Assembly: GCA_964531385.1 (NCBI GenBank) | Contig: CAZHGC010000002.1 | Span: forward strand, 85,783-149,782 | Length of the DNA stretch: 64,000 nt | Source of the DNA: MGBC114079 sp964531385 | GTDB taxonomy: Bacteria > Bacillota > Clostridia > Lachnospirales > CAG-274 | Direction: 5' to 3' | Part shown: piece by piece, positions 8,740-15,551 of the stretch | Numbering within the stretch: the first letter of the stretch is position 1 | Layout: every line of letters begins with the position of its first letter | Notes under the pieces: model-generated | The model's database searches: none | Told to the model about the DNA's origin: nothing | The model's input: the letters and a program-made list of their open reading frames with translations, nothing else | Translations under genes and position numbers: made by a program

Positions 8740-10245
8740 TTATTTGAATTCTTTTTTAAAGTTTTCAATGGCTAAACGAAGCTCAGCTTCATTTTCAGAG
8801 CTAAGTTGCTTAGTTTCTTTAATGTCTTTGAAAATGTGGTTGTGTTTAGCTTCCATATAGCTGAAAAATTCTGCTTCAAATCTTAAAACATCACCAACCG
8901 GAATGTCGTCAAGATATTTGTTTGTAACAGCAAAAAGAATAACAACCTCTTTTTCAACCTCCAAAGTTTTATATTGAGCTTGTTTAAGAATTTCAACAAT
9001 TCTCTCACCATGATTAAGACGTTCAAGAGTGTCTTTGTCAAGGTCAGAACCAAATTGAGCAAAACTTTCAAGCTCACGATATTGAGCAAGCTCAACACGA
9101 ATAGGACCGGCAATTTTCTTCATAGCTTTAATCTGAGCCGAACCACCAACACGAGAAACAGAAAGACCTGCGTTAATTGCAGGACGAATTCCCGAATTGA
9201 AAAGTTCGCTTTCAAGGAAAATCTGGCCGTCTGTAATTGAAATAACGTTTGTCGGAATATAAGCGGAAATATCGCCTGCCTGAGTTTCAATAATAGGAAG
9301 AGCAGTAATAGAACCTCCGCCATATTTTTCGTCAAGTCTTGCCGAACGTTCAAGAAGTCTTGAATGAAGATAGAAAACGTCACCTGGATAAGCCTCACGT
9401 CCCGGTGGCCTGTGAAGAAGCAAACTCATCGCACGATAAGCAACAGCATGCTTAGATAAGTCATCATAAACAATAAGAACGTCTTTGCCGTTTTCCATAA
9501 ATTCTTCGCCAATTGCACAACCGGAATAAGGTGCAATATATTGTAAAGGTGCAGTGTCGCTTGCTGTTGCAACAACAACCGTTGTATAGTCCATAGCACC
9601 TGCATCTTCAAGATTTTTAACAATACGTGCAACAGTTGAAGCTTTCTGACCAATTGCAACATAAATACAAATAACATCTTTGCCCTTTTGGTTGATAATA
9701 GTGTCAACACAAATGGCGGTTTTTCCTGTCTGACGGTCGCCAATAACAAGCTCACGCTGACCCCTTCCAATAGGAACCATAGCATCAATCGCTTTAATTC
9801 CTGTCTGAAGAGGAACATCAACAGATTTACGAGTGATAACACCCGGAGCAACTCTCTCAATAGGTCTGAATTTATCAGTGTTAATAGGGCCTTTTTCGTC
9901 AATAGGCTGTCCCAAAGAGTTAACAACACGACCAATCATTTCGTTACCAACAGGAACAGAAGCAACACGACCTGTAAGCTTAACAGAATCGCCCTCCTTA
10001 ATGCCTTGGTCCGAGCCAAGAAGAACAACACCAATGTTGTCCTCTTCAAGGTTCTGTGCCATACCAAAAACACCGTTTTCAAACTCAAGAAGTTCACCGC
10101 TCATTGCGTTATCAAGACCGTAAACTCTGGCAATACCGTCACCAACTTGGATAACAGTGCCAACTTCGGAAACGTCAAGCTTCGAAGTATAGCCTTTAAT
10201 CTGTTCTTTAATAACAGAACTAATTTCTTCGGGTCTGATATTCAT
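8740..10245 (-). CDS. atpA: ATP synthase alpha subunit
   Basis: Non-catalytic nucleotide-binding subunit of F1. The 501-residue protein contains GDRQTGKTAI (Walker A), the DDLSKHAVAYR region, RPPGREAYPGDVFYLHSRLLER and a PAINAGLSVSRVGGSAQ block, all near invariant in AtpA. It begins 19 bases after the atpH stop codon. Nothing is unusual in length or motifs. Confidence 0.97.
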   Translation of the reverse strand: MNIRPEEISSVIKEQIKGYTSKLDVSEVGTVIQVGDGIARVYGLDNAMSGELLEFENGVFGMAQNLEEDNIGVVLLGSDQGIKEGDSVKLTGRVASVPVGNEMIGRVVNSLGQPIDEKGPINTDKFRPIERVAPGVITRKSVDVPLQTGIKAIDAMVPIGRGQRELVIGDRQTGKTAICVDTIINQKGKDVICIYVAIGQKASTVARIVKNLEDAGAMDYTTVVVATASDTAPLQYIAPYSGCAIGEEFMENGKDVLIVYDDLSKHAVAYRAMSLLLHRPPGREAYPGDVFYLHSRLLERSARLDEKYGGGSITALPIIETQAGDISAYIPTNVISITDGQIFLESELFNSGIRPAINAGLSVSRVGGSAQIKAMKKIAGPIRVELAQYRELESFAQFGSDLDKDTLERLNHGERIVEILKQAQYKTLEVEKEVVILFAVTNKYLDDIPVGDVLRFEAEFFSYMEAKHNHIFKDIKETKQLSSENEAELRLAIENFKKEFK

Positions 10246-10264
10246 TACGAGTTACACTCCTTTA

Positions 10265-10810
10265 CTATGCAAGATGTATATTCAAAAGCTGTTTTTTCAA
10301 GTCGTCAAGCTGTCTCTTAATGCTTCCGTCAATAATATGCCCGCCAACTTTAATGCAAACTCCGCCCAAAAGGCTTTCGTCAACATCAGCTTGAATAAAA
10401 ATCTGCTTATTCAAATTTTGAGACAATTTTTCTTTAATGCTTTCAATCTGCGAATCCGATAAAGGCTTTGCAGAAGTAACAAAAGCCGTTTCAATGCCTT
10501 TGTGCTCCTCAACCTTCTTAACAAATATTTTAAGCATATCAACAATTTGGGTTTCTCTGTTTTTTCTCAAAGCAACAGAAAATAACCCCATAATATCATC
10601 GGAAATTTTGCCTTTAAAAGCATTTTCCAAAATACTCATTTTTTCTTCGCCCGTAACTTGAGGGTGATTAAAAACAAGTAAAAATTCTTTATCGTTTTCA
10701 AAAGTTTCAAGAACAAGTTTAACTTCGTCTTCAAAAACGTCAAGCTTAGAAGACTCCAAAGCCAAATCAAAAAGAGCATTAGCATATCTGCCCGCAACTA
10801 ACTGAGCCAT
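10265..10810 (-). CDS. atpH: ATP synthase delta subunit
   Basis: Peripheral-stalk subunit that fixes the b dimer to the top of F1. The 181-residue protein has the typical start AQLVAGRYANALFDLALE and the C-terminal block with VDESLLGGVCIKVGGHIIDGSI. Its start overlaps the 3' end of atpF by 13 bases, so the two are probably translationally coupled. Confidence 0.95.
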   Translation of the reverse strand: MAQLVAGRYANALFDLALESSKLDVFEDEVKLVLETFENDKEFLLVFNHPQVTGEEKMSILENAFKGKISDDIMGLFSVALRKNRETQIVDMLKIFVKKVEEHKGIETAFVTSAKPLSDSQIESIKEKLSQNLNKQIFIQADVDESLLGGVCIKVGGHIIDGSIKRQLDDLKKQLLNIHLA

Positions 10811-11316
10811 TTAACTTCCCCCAAATCAGAAATAACCTCATCAACCAACTTGTCTTGCTGGCTTTGGTCAATGGAAGCGGAAACAAAACGACCCGCCATA
10901 ATAGAAGAAACTTCAATAATTTGCTTTTTAATTTCGTCTTTGGCTTTTTCCTGTTCTCTTTGAATATCGACCATAGCTCTGTTTTTAAGAGTTTCGGCCT
11001 CTTTTCTTGCCTCAGCAATAATTTCCTGTTCTCTCAAAACAGCTCTGTTTCTTGCTTCGGTTAAAATAGCTTCTTTTTCTTTATCAATAGCTTTAAGCTT
11101 TCCTTCGTATAAATCTTTCATTTTGTTGGCTTCTTCAAGCTGAGCCTCGGCAGAAGAAATCTGACCAGAAATTTTTTCTCGCCTTGCCGCAAGAAAGTTT
11201 GTAACAGGCTTGTAAAGAAGATAAGATAAAACAGCACAAAGAATAACTGTGTTCAAAAGCTGAAAAGCCACATCTTTAAGCATATTAATATCCAAACTTA
11301 ATATGAAATCTTCCAA
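10798..11316 (-). CDS. atpF: ATP synthase b subunit
   Basis: Peripheral-stalk subunit with one membrane helix and a long cytoplasmic coiled coil. In this 172-residue protein the hydrophobic segment is at about 14-35 (FQLLNTVILCAVLSYLLYKPV), followed by a charged helical region rich in Ala, Glu, Lys and Arg. Only one b-type gene is present, so the stalk is probably a b homodimer. It is preceded by an AAAGGAGG site. Confidence 0.95.
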   Translation of the reverse strand: MEDFILSLDINMLKDVAFQLLNTVILCAVLSYLLYKPVTNFLAARREKISGQISSAEAQLEEANKMKDLYEGKLKAIDKEKEAILTEARNRAVLREQEIIAEARKEAETLKNRAMVDIQREQEKAKDEIKKQIIEVSSIMAGRFVSASIDQSQQDKLVDEVISDLGEVKWLS

Positions 11317-11379
11317 GGAACAAAAACCTCCTTTCGGTTAAATTACAGCGGATTATCCGCAATTTTGCAAACTTTGAAA

Positions 11380-11673
11380 TTATTTTTGAATTAAATCAAC
11401 CAAAGGATTTGCAAATAAAAGAATAATAGCTATAACCAAACCGTAAATACCTGTTGTTTCGGCAACAGCCGCACCAAGAAGCATAGTAGACATAATGTTA
11501 CCTCTTGCTTCAGGCTGACGACCAACAGCCTCACAACCTTTACCGGCAGCATAACCTTGTCCAATACCAGGTCCAATACCGGCAATAACAGCCAAACCTG
11601 CACCAATAGCAGAACAACCTAAAACAAAAGCACGTAAAGTAGATACGTCAAAACTCTGAACTTGATTTTCCAT
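11380..11673 (-). CDS. atpE: ATP synthase c subunit with the Na+-binding residue set
   Basis: Forms the rotor ring in the membrane. The protein is 97 residues with two membrane helices joined by the polar loop GRQPEARG. The ion site can be read directly: Gln39 in helix 1 (GPGIGQGYAAGK) and Val70, Glu72, Thr73, Thr74 and Tyr77 in helix 2 (VAETTGIY). In the Ilyobacter tartaricus Na+ ring the matching residues are Gln32, Val63, Glu65, Ser66, Thr67 and Tyr70, so only Ser to Thr differs. From established knowledge this set marks Na+-translocating rings; the coupling ion here is an inference. The gene is preceded by AAGGAGG and has its own spacing of about 60 bases to atpF. Confidence 0.95.
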   Translation of the reverse strand: MENQVQSFDVSTLRAFVLGCSAIGAGLAVIAGIGPGIGQGYAAGKGCEAVGRQPEARGNIMSTMLLGAAVAETTGIYGLVIAIILLFANPLVDLIQK

Positions 11674-11759
11674 AATAAAAAATCCTCCTTAAAAAAATAA
11701 ATTTTTTAGAATAATTTTGAAAATCGGTAAAACCGACGTTTCATAAAACTTTTGCCGCC

Positions 11760-12536
11760 TTAATTTTTGTATTCGTCAGGAATTTTATCGGCAATAAATG
11801 ACATACTTAACATAACAAATATGAAAGTCTGTAAGAAGCCGGCAAAAATATCAAAATAAATATGAAGAGCAGCAGGGATACCAACTTTAACATAAGCAGG
11901 TAAAGTATAGAACAATCCCATAATGATAGAACCGCCAAGGATATTACCAAAAAGACGGAAACTCAAAGAAACCGGCGTTGCCAATTCGCTTATAATGTTC
12001 ATAGGGAACCAAAACGGAAATGGGTCAAAATAACCTTTAAAATAACCGCTTCTTCCTTTAACAATTCCCATAAAGTGAATAAGGAAAAAAGTTGAAAAAC
12101 CTAAAGAAGCCGTTGTTGCAAGGTCGGCTGTCGGTGCTCTGAAGCCCAAAAGACCAATAAGATTTGAAAGCAAAATAAAACAAAAAACACCAAAAAACCA
12201 GTTTCCGAAATATTTATACTTTTCTCCCATATTCGAACCAACAAAGTTCTCCATGGCTTCAACAATGGTTTCAACAAAATTTTGAAATCCACTTTCAGGA
12301 ACTTGCTTGAAATTTCTAAGCTTAATTCTGACAATAAGTGCAAATAAAATGAGAACGCCCATAATAATCCAAGTGTTCATAGTTGTATAGGTAATACGAA
12401 AGCCCGTTCCAAAAAGATTTTCGCAAAGAACGTGATTTTTAACATCAAGCCCGCTTGCCGCCGCTTCCGAAACCGCTTCCGTAACGCTCTCAACTGCCGT
12501 TGTCGTTCCATTAATGAGTCCAAAAACAAAATTCAT
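11760..12536 (-). CDS. atpB: ATP synthase a subunit
   Basis: Stator membrane subunit that forms the ion half-channels next to the c-ring. The 258-residue protein has several membrane helices, the essential arginine in LSFRLFGNILGG, and the C-terminal helix FAGFLQTFIFVMLSMSFI. The N-terminal 40 residues contain an Ala/Glu/Val-rich stretch before the first long helix. It starts after a 280-base gap downstream of atpI that holds a small GGGAGA/TCTCC hairpin at about 12605-12621 and no gene. Confidence 0.95.
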   Translation of the reverse strand: MNFVFGLINGTTTAVESVTEAVSEAAASGLDVKNHVLCENLFGTGFRITYTTMNTWIIMGVLILFALIVRIKLRNFKQVPESGFQNFVETIVEAMENFVGSNMGEKYKYFGNWFFGVFCFILLSNLIGLLGFRAPTADLATTASLGFSTFFLIHFMGIVKGRSGYFKGYFDPFPFWFPMNIISELATPVSLSFRLFGNILGGSIIMGLFYTLPAYVKVGIPAALHIYFDIFAGFLQTFIFVMLSMSFIADKIPDEYKN

Positions 12537-12815
12537 GGTAACTATACCTCCTTCCTCATTTTTTTGATTAATTGCAATACAAAAAGTATTGCAAAATTTA
12601 TCTAAGGGAGAAAAAAACTCTCCGAAAGAACAATAACAAAAGCCTTTGATAAAATTTTAACACCATTTTTATAAAATTGCAACAAAATAAAGAAAAAAAA
12701 TAATCCATAATCAATATTTTTTTGTCAAAAACCACTATATATGAAAAACTTAAATTTTAAATATAAAAACAAGCCCGCAAAAAAAATTGCTTCAACAACC
12801 GTTTGCAACAACTTT

Positions 12816-13226
12816 TTAAATGTCGCTTTTTGTTTCTCCGTCTTTAAGCTTATAATTAACAATGTGCGTTGCGGGTCTAAGCGTAAGAAGACAAATAAAA
12901 ACTCCGATAATCGCCGAAATTCCAATTGTTGCCGCAACAACCAAAACCGCACCTGTAAGAAAATATCTAATCATATAATGTAGCCTGACATAATTTTGTG
13001 CCTTTGCCCTTCCTCCGGATAGGTCAACCGATTTGCTCAAAGTTCTTTCAAGAAGCAATAACTTCAAAATTGAAAAAACACCGCCAAAAACAACACCATA
13101 AGTAAATTTTGCAACTTCGGAAGGAAACCAAAGTGCCGTAACAATAATTCCAATCCCAAAGCAAACCAAATCAAGCGATAACATAACTTTAATAAGTTGC
13201 TTTCCTGTTTCCGATAATTTAATCAT
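12816..13226 (-). CDS. atpI: ATP synthase subunit I (AtpI-like)
   Basis: Small membrane protein encoded at the head of many atp operons; in Na+ and some H+ enzymes AtpI helps c-ring assembly. The 136-residue protein has four hydrophobic segments (about 15-35, 40-60, 85-105 and 108-125) and a basic loop (GGRAKAQNYVRLHYMIRYF) between the second and third. The ATG at 13226 has TTGGAG 9 bases upstream; the in-frame TTG at 13241 overlaps that site. It lies 17 bases after atpZ. The family call rests on position, size and topology. Confidence 0.8.
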   Translation of the reverse strand: MIKLSETGKQLIKVMLSLDLVCFGIGIIVTALWFPSEVAKFTYGVVFGGVFSILKLLLLERTLSKSVDLSGGRAKAQNYVRLHYMIRYFLTGAVLVVAATIGISAIIGVFICLLTLRPATHIVNYKLKDGETKSDI

Positions 13227-13243
13227 ATAAAACAACTCCAAAT

Positions 13244-13513
13244 CTATTTTTCGGAAGAACGTCCTTTAAATCTGTCAAATTCGGCTTGTTCTTCCTCCGC
13301 CTTTTTTTTAAATTTAAAAACAGTCATCATATAAAGAGTTCTAAATGCCGCTCCAACACCAAGTATAATGAAAATAATCAAAAACAAAATTCCCGTTTCG
13401 CAAACCTTGTCCAAATACTTTCCAAGTAGAATACACAGAAAAATCGGAACAAACATAGAAATTCCAACCTGTGTAAGCATTGAAAGAGCTTTCATAATGT
13501 CTTTCAAGTCCAA
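13244..13513 (-). CDS. atpZ: AtpZ/AtpI family small membrane protein
   Basis: An 89-residue protein with two hydrophobic segments (about 14-33 and 40-62) separated by GKYLDKVCETG, then a charged tail (FKKKAEEEQAEFDRFKG). This is the pattern of the AtpZ/AtpI family found first in atp operons; a role in assembly or in Mg2+/Ca2+ supply has been proposed for the family. GGGAGG precedes the ATG. As the first gene of the operon its leader should hold the main promoter; I see only a weak candidate (TAGAAT with TTTAAA 16 bases before) near 13530-13556. Confidence 0.82.
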   Translation of the reverse strand: MDLKDIMKALSMLTQVGISMFVPIFLCILLGKYLDKVCETGILFLIIFIILGVGAAFRTLYMMTVFKFKKKAEEEQAEFDRFKGRSSEK

Positions 13514-13566
13514 TCCCTCCCGTTATATTCTATCCTTTCCAAAATCCGTTTAAACAAACATAATAT

Positions 13567-14162
13567 TTACATTTTCGGCATAGAAGCCTTATAAAAACCG
13601 TTTTTATAAAAGTCAATCCATTCATTGATTTTTTCTTCGTCGCAAACATCAAGAGCGGAAAGAACTTCTTTTGCAAAATCCAAAGTTCCCGTACCGTTTG
13701 CCGTAACAATGTTACTGTCTCAACAGCATCTTTCGAAACAAACTTTTCTTCTCCAAGATATTTTGAATTTTCCCAATTTTGTAAATTCACAACGCCGTTT
13801 CCTGTGTGAAAAACATCGTTCAAAACTCCCATAGTTGCCAAAAATCCAACAGCGTCACAAATTCCGCCAACAATCTTTCCTTTTTCCAAAGCTTTAAAAA
13901 CCAAAGGTTCAACAGCTTTTGCCTGCTCCTGTCTCCAAGACATTCCGCCAATTAACAAAACCGCCTCAAAATCCTCCGGAACAGAATTAATATCGCAATC
14001 AGGAATAACGGTAATTCCTCCAAGCGATTTAACCGGCTCTTTTGTCAAAGAAACCGTTTTAATTCCAAATTTTCCCTGCCCCAAACTCAATAATAAAGTT
14101 GAAACATAAGAAACTTCCCAATCCGCATATTGGTCCAAAATGCAAATTAAAACTTCTTTCAT
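13567..14162 (-). pseudogene. DJ-1/PfpI family protein, frameshifted
   Basis: The N-terminal two thirds read as a DJ-1/PfpI (class I glutamine amidotransferase-like) protein: MKEVLICILDQYADWE at the start, AVLLIGGMSW, and the nucleophile elbow VGGICDAVGFLA. After KFVSKDAVET the frame changes. Reading one frame over, the sequence resumes as SNIVTANGTGTLDFAKEVL and ends KASMPKM with a stop at 13567-13569, which is the expected C-terminus. The original frame runs on with unrelated residues to 13530. The break lies at about 13714-13722 and could be explained by loss of one copy of a 4-base tandem repeat. It may be a real inactivation or a sequencing error. The family includes deglycases, chaperones and amidases; function is open. 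Confidence 0.8.
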
Positions 14163-14272
14163 AATGTCAATTACCTACATCTTTATCCTTTAAACAAAAA
14201 CACACAGAAAAACTTTAATTAAAAAAGATATCTGCCTTTCATCAAACCTCATAAATTCAAGTCAAAATATTT

Positions 14273-15421
14273 TTAAAAATCCTTTGGTCTGTCTTTCAAA
14301 ACTCCAAAATGATATAAAATCGCATCAACAATTCTCTCTGCGGCAAAACCATCACCAAAAGGATTTTTTGCCTTAGCCATTTTTTCATAAACAGCCTTGT
14401 CATTAAGTAACGTTGTTGCCTCTTTGTAAATGTTCTCTTCCAAAACTCCCGCAAGCCTCAAAGTTCCTGCCTCAACGCCCTCCGGCCTTTCCGTAACGTT
14501 TCGAAGAACAAGAACTGGCTTGCCCATAGACGGAACCTCTTCTTGAAGTCCGCCGGAATCTGTCATAACAAAATATGATAAATTCATCAAATTGTGCATA
14601 TCTTTCATATCAATAGGGTCTGTCAAATGAATTCGTGGGTGGTTTCCAAGAATTCTCCTTGCAACCTCTTGAACAAGCGGATTAAAATGAACGGCATAAA
14701 CAACCTCAACATCAGGATTGTCGCAAACAATTCGATAAACAGCCTTGCAAATATTTTCAAGCGGTTCGCCCAAATTTTCTCGTCTGTGAGCCGTCATAGT
14801 TATAATGCGTTTGTTTTTATAATCAATCGAATTAAGAACATCGAGAGAAAATTTATAATTTTCCTCAATCGTTGTTTTAAGACAATCAACAGCAGTATTT
14901 CCTGTAATAAAAATTCCGTCGGGATTAACATTTTCTTTAAGAAGATGCTCTTTTGCAAGCTCCGTTGGCGAAAAATGCAAATCTGCCATAGCTCCCGTAA
15001 GCTTTCTGTTCATCTCCTCAGGAAAAGGCTGATACTTGTCATAAGTTCTAAGACCCGCCTCAACGTGACCAATTTTAATTTGACTGTAAAATGCCGCCAA
15101 AGCTCCGGCAAAAGTTGTCGTTGTGTCTCCGTGAACAAGAACAATGTCGGGCTTTGCCTCTTGCATAACTTCTTCAAGACCTTTCAAAGCTCTTGTTGTA
15201 ATGTCTGTAAGCGTCTGCTTTTGTTGCATAATGTCAAGGTCATAATCCGGCTTAATCGAAAAAATATCGAGAACTTGGTCAAGCATTTGTCTGTGCTGTG
15301 CTGTAACACAAATAATCGGCTCAATATGCTCATTTTCTTTCATAACCTTTATAAGAGGTGCCATTTTTGTCGCCTCAGGCCTTGTTCCAAAAATACTCAT
15401 AACTTTTATTTTATCAGCCAT
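14273..15421 (-). CDS. wecB: UDP-N-acetylglucosamine 2-epimerase
   Basis: Interconverts UDP-GlcNAc and UDP-ManNAc in the cytoplasm, supplying ManNAc for cell-wall polymers. The 382-residue protein has the N-terminal FGTRPEATKMAPLI signature, VHGDTTTTFAGALAAF, HVEAGLRTYDKYQPFPEEMNR and the C-terminal DSGGLQEEVPSMGKPVLVLR block, all typical of WecB/MnaA. The ribosome-binding site is GAAAGGA. It is not adjacent to the TagA/CsaB cluster at 41.8-44.2 kb, but would supply its donor sugar. Neighbouring genes are a frameshifted PfpI gene and a secreted protein, so it may be its own unit. Confidence 0.95.
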   Translation of the reverse strand: MADKIKVMSIFGTRPEATKMAPLIKVMKENEHIEPIICVTAQHRQMLDQVLDIFSIKPDYDLDIMQQKQTLTDITTRALKGLEEVMQEAKPDIVLVHGDTTTTFAGALAAFYSQIKIGHVEAGLRTYDKYQPFPEEMNRKLTGAMADLHFSPTELAKEHLLKENVNPDGIFITGNTAVDCLKTTIEENYKFSLDVLNSIDYKNKRIITMTAHRRENLGEPLENICKAVYRIVCDNPDVEVVYAVHFNPLVQEVARRILGNHPRIHLTDPIDMKDMHNLMNLSYFVMTDSGGLQEEVPSMGKPVLVLRNVTERPEGVEAGTLRLAGVLEENIYKEATTLLNDKAVYEKMAKAKNPFGDGFAAERIVDAILYHFGVLKDRPKDF

Positions 15422-15484
15422 TTCAAAAAAATCCTTTCAAAATATTCTAAAATCAACAATATTTTTATTTTCAAAAAACTCACG

Positions 15485-15499
15485 CATAGTTAAACTATG
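15485..15499. other. Perfect 15-bp palindrome upstream of wecB
   Basis: CATAGTT and AACTATG flank a central A. It lies 64 bases before the wecB start codon and is a candidate operator or small hairpin; nothing else supports a role. Confidence 0.3.
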
Positions 15500-15551
15500 A
15501 CAAAGAGCTTTAACATACAAACCGGAAATTCATTAAGTTAAATTTGCAAAA

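Noticed and set aside
9688..10320. 210-codon plus-strand frame opposite atpA
   Set aside because: Antisense shadow of a highly conserved gene; no promoter, ribosome-binding site or recognisable protein.
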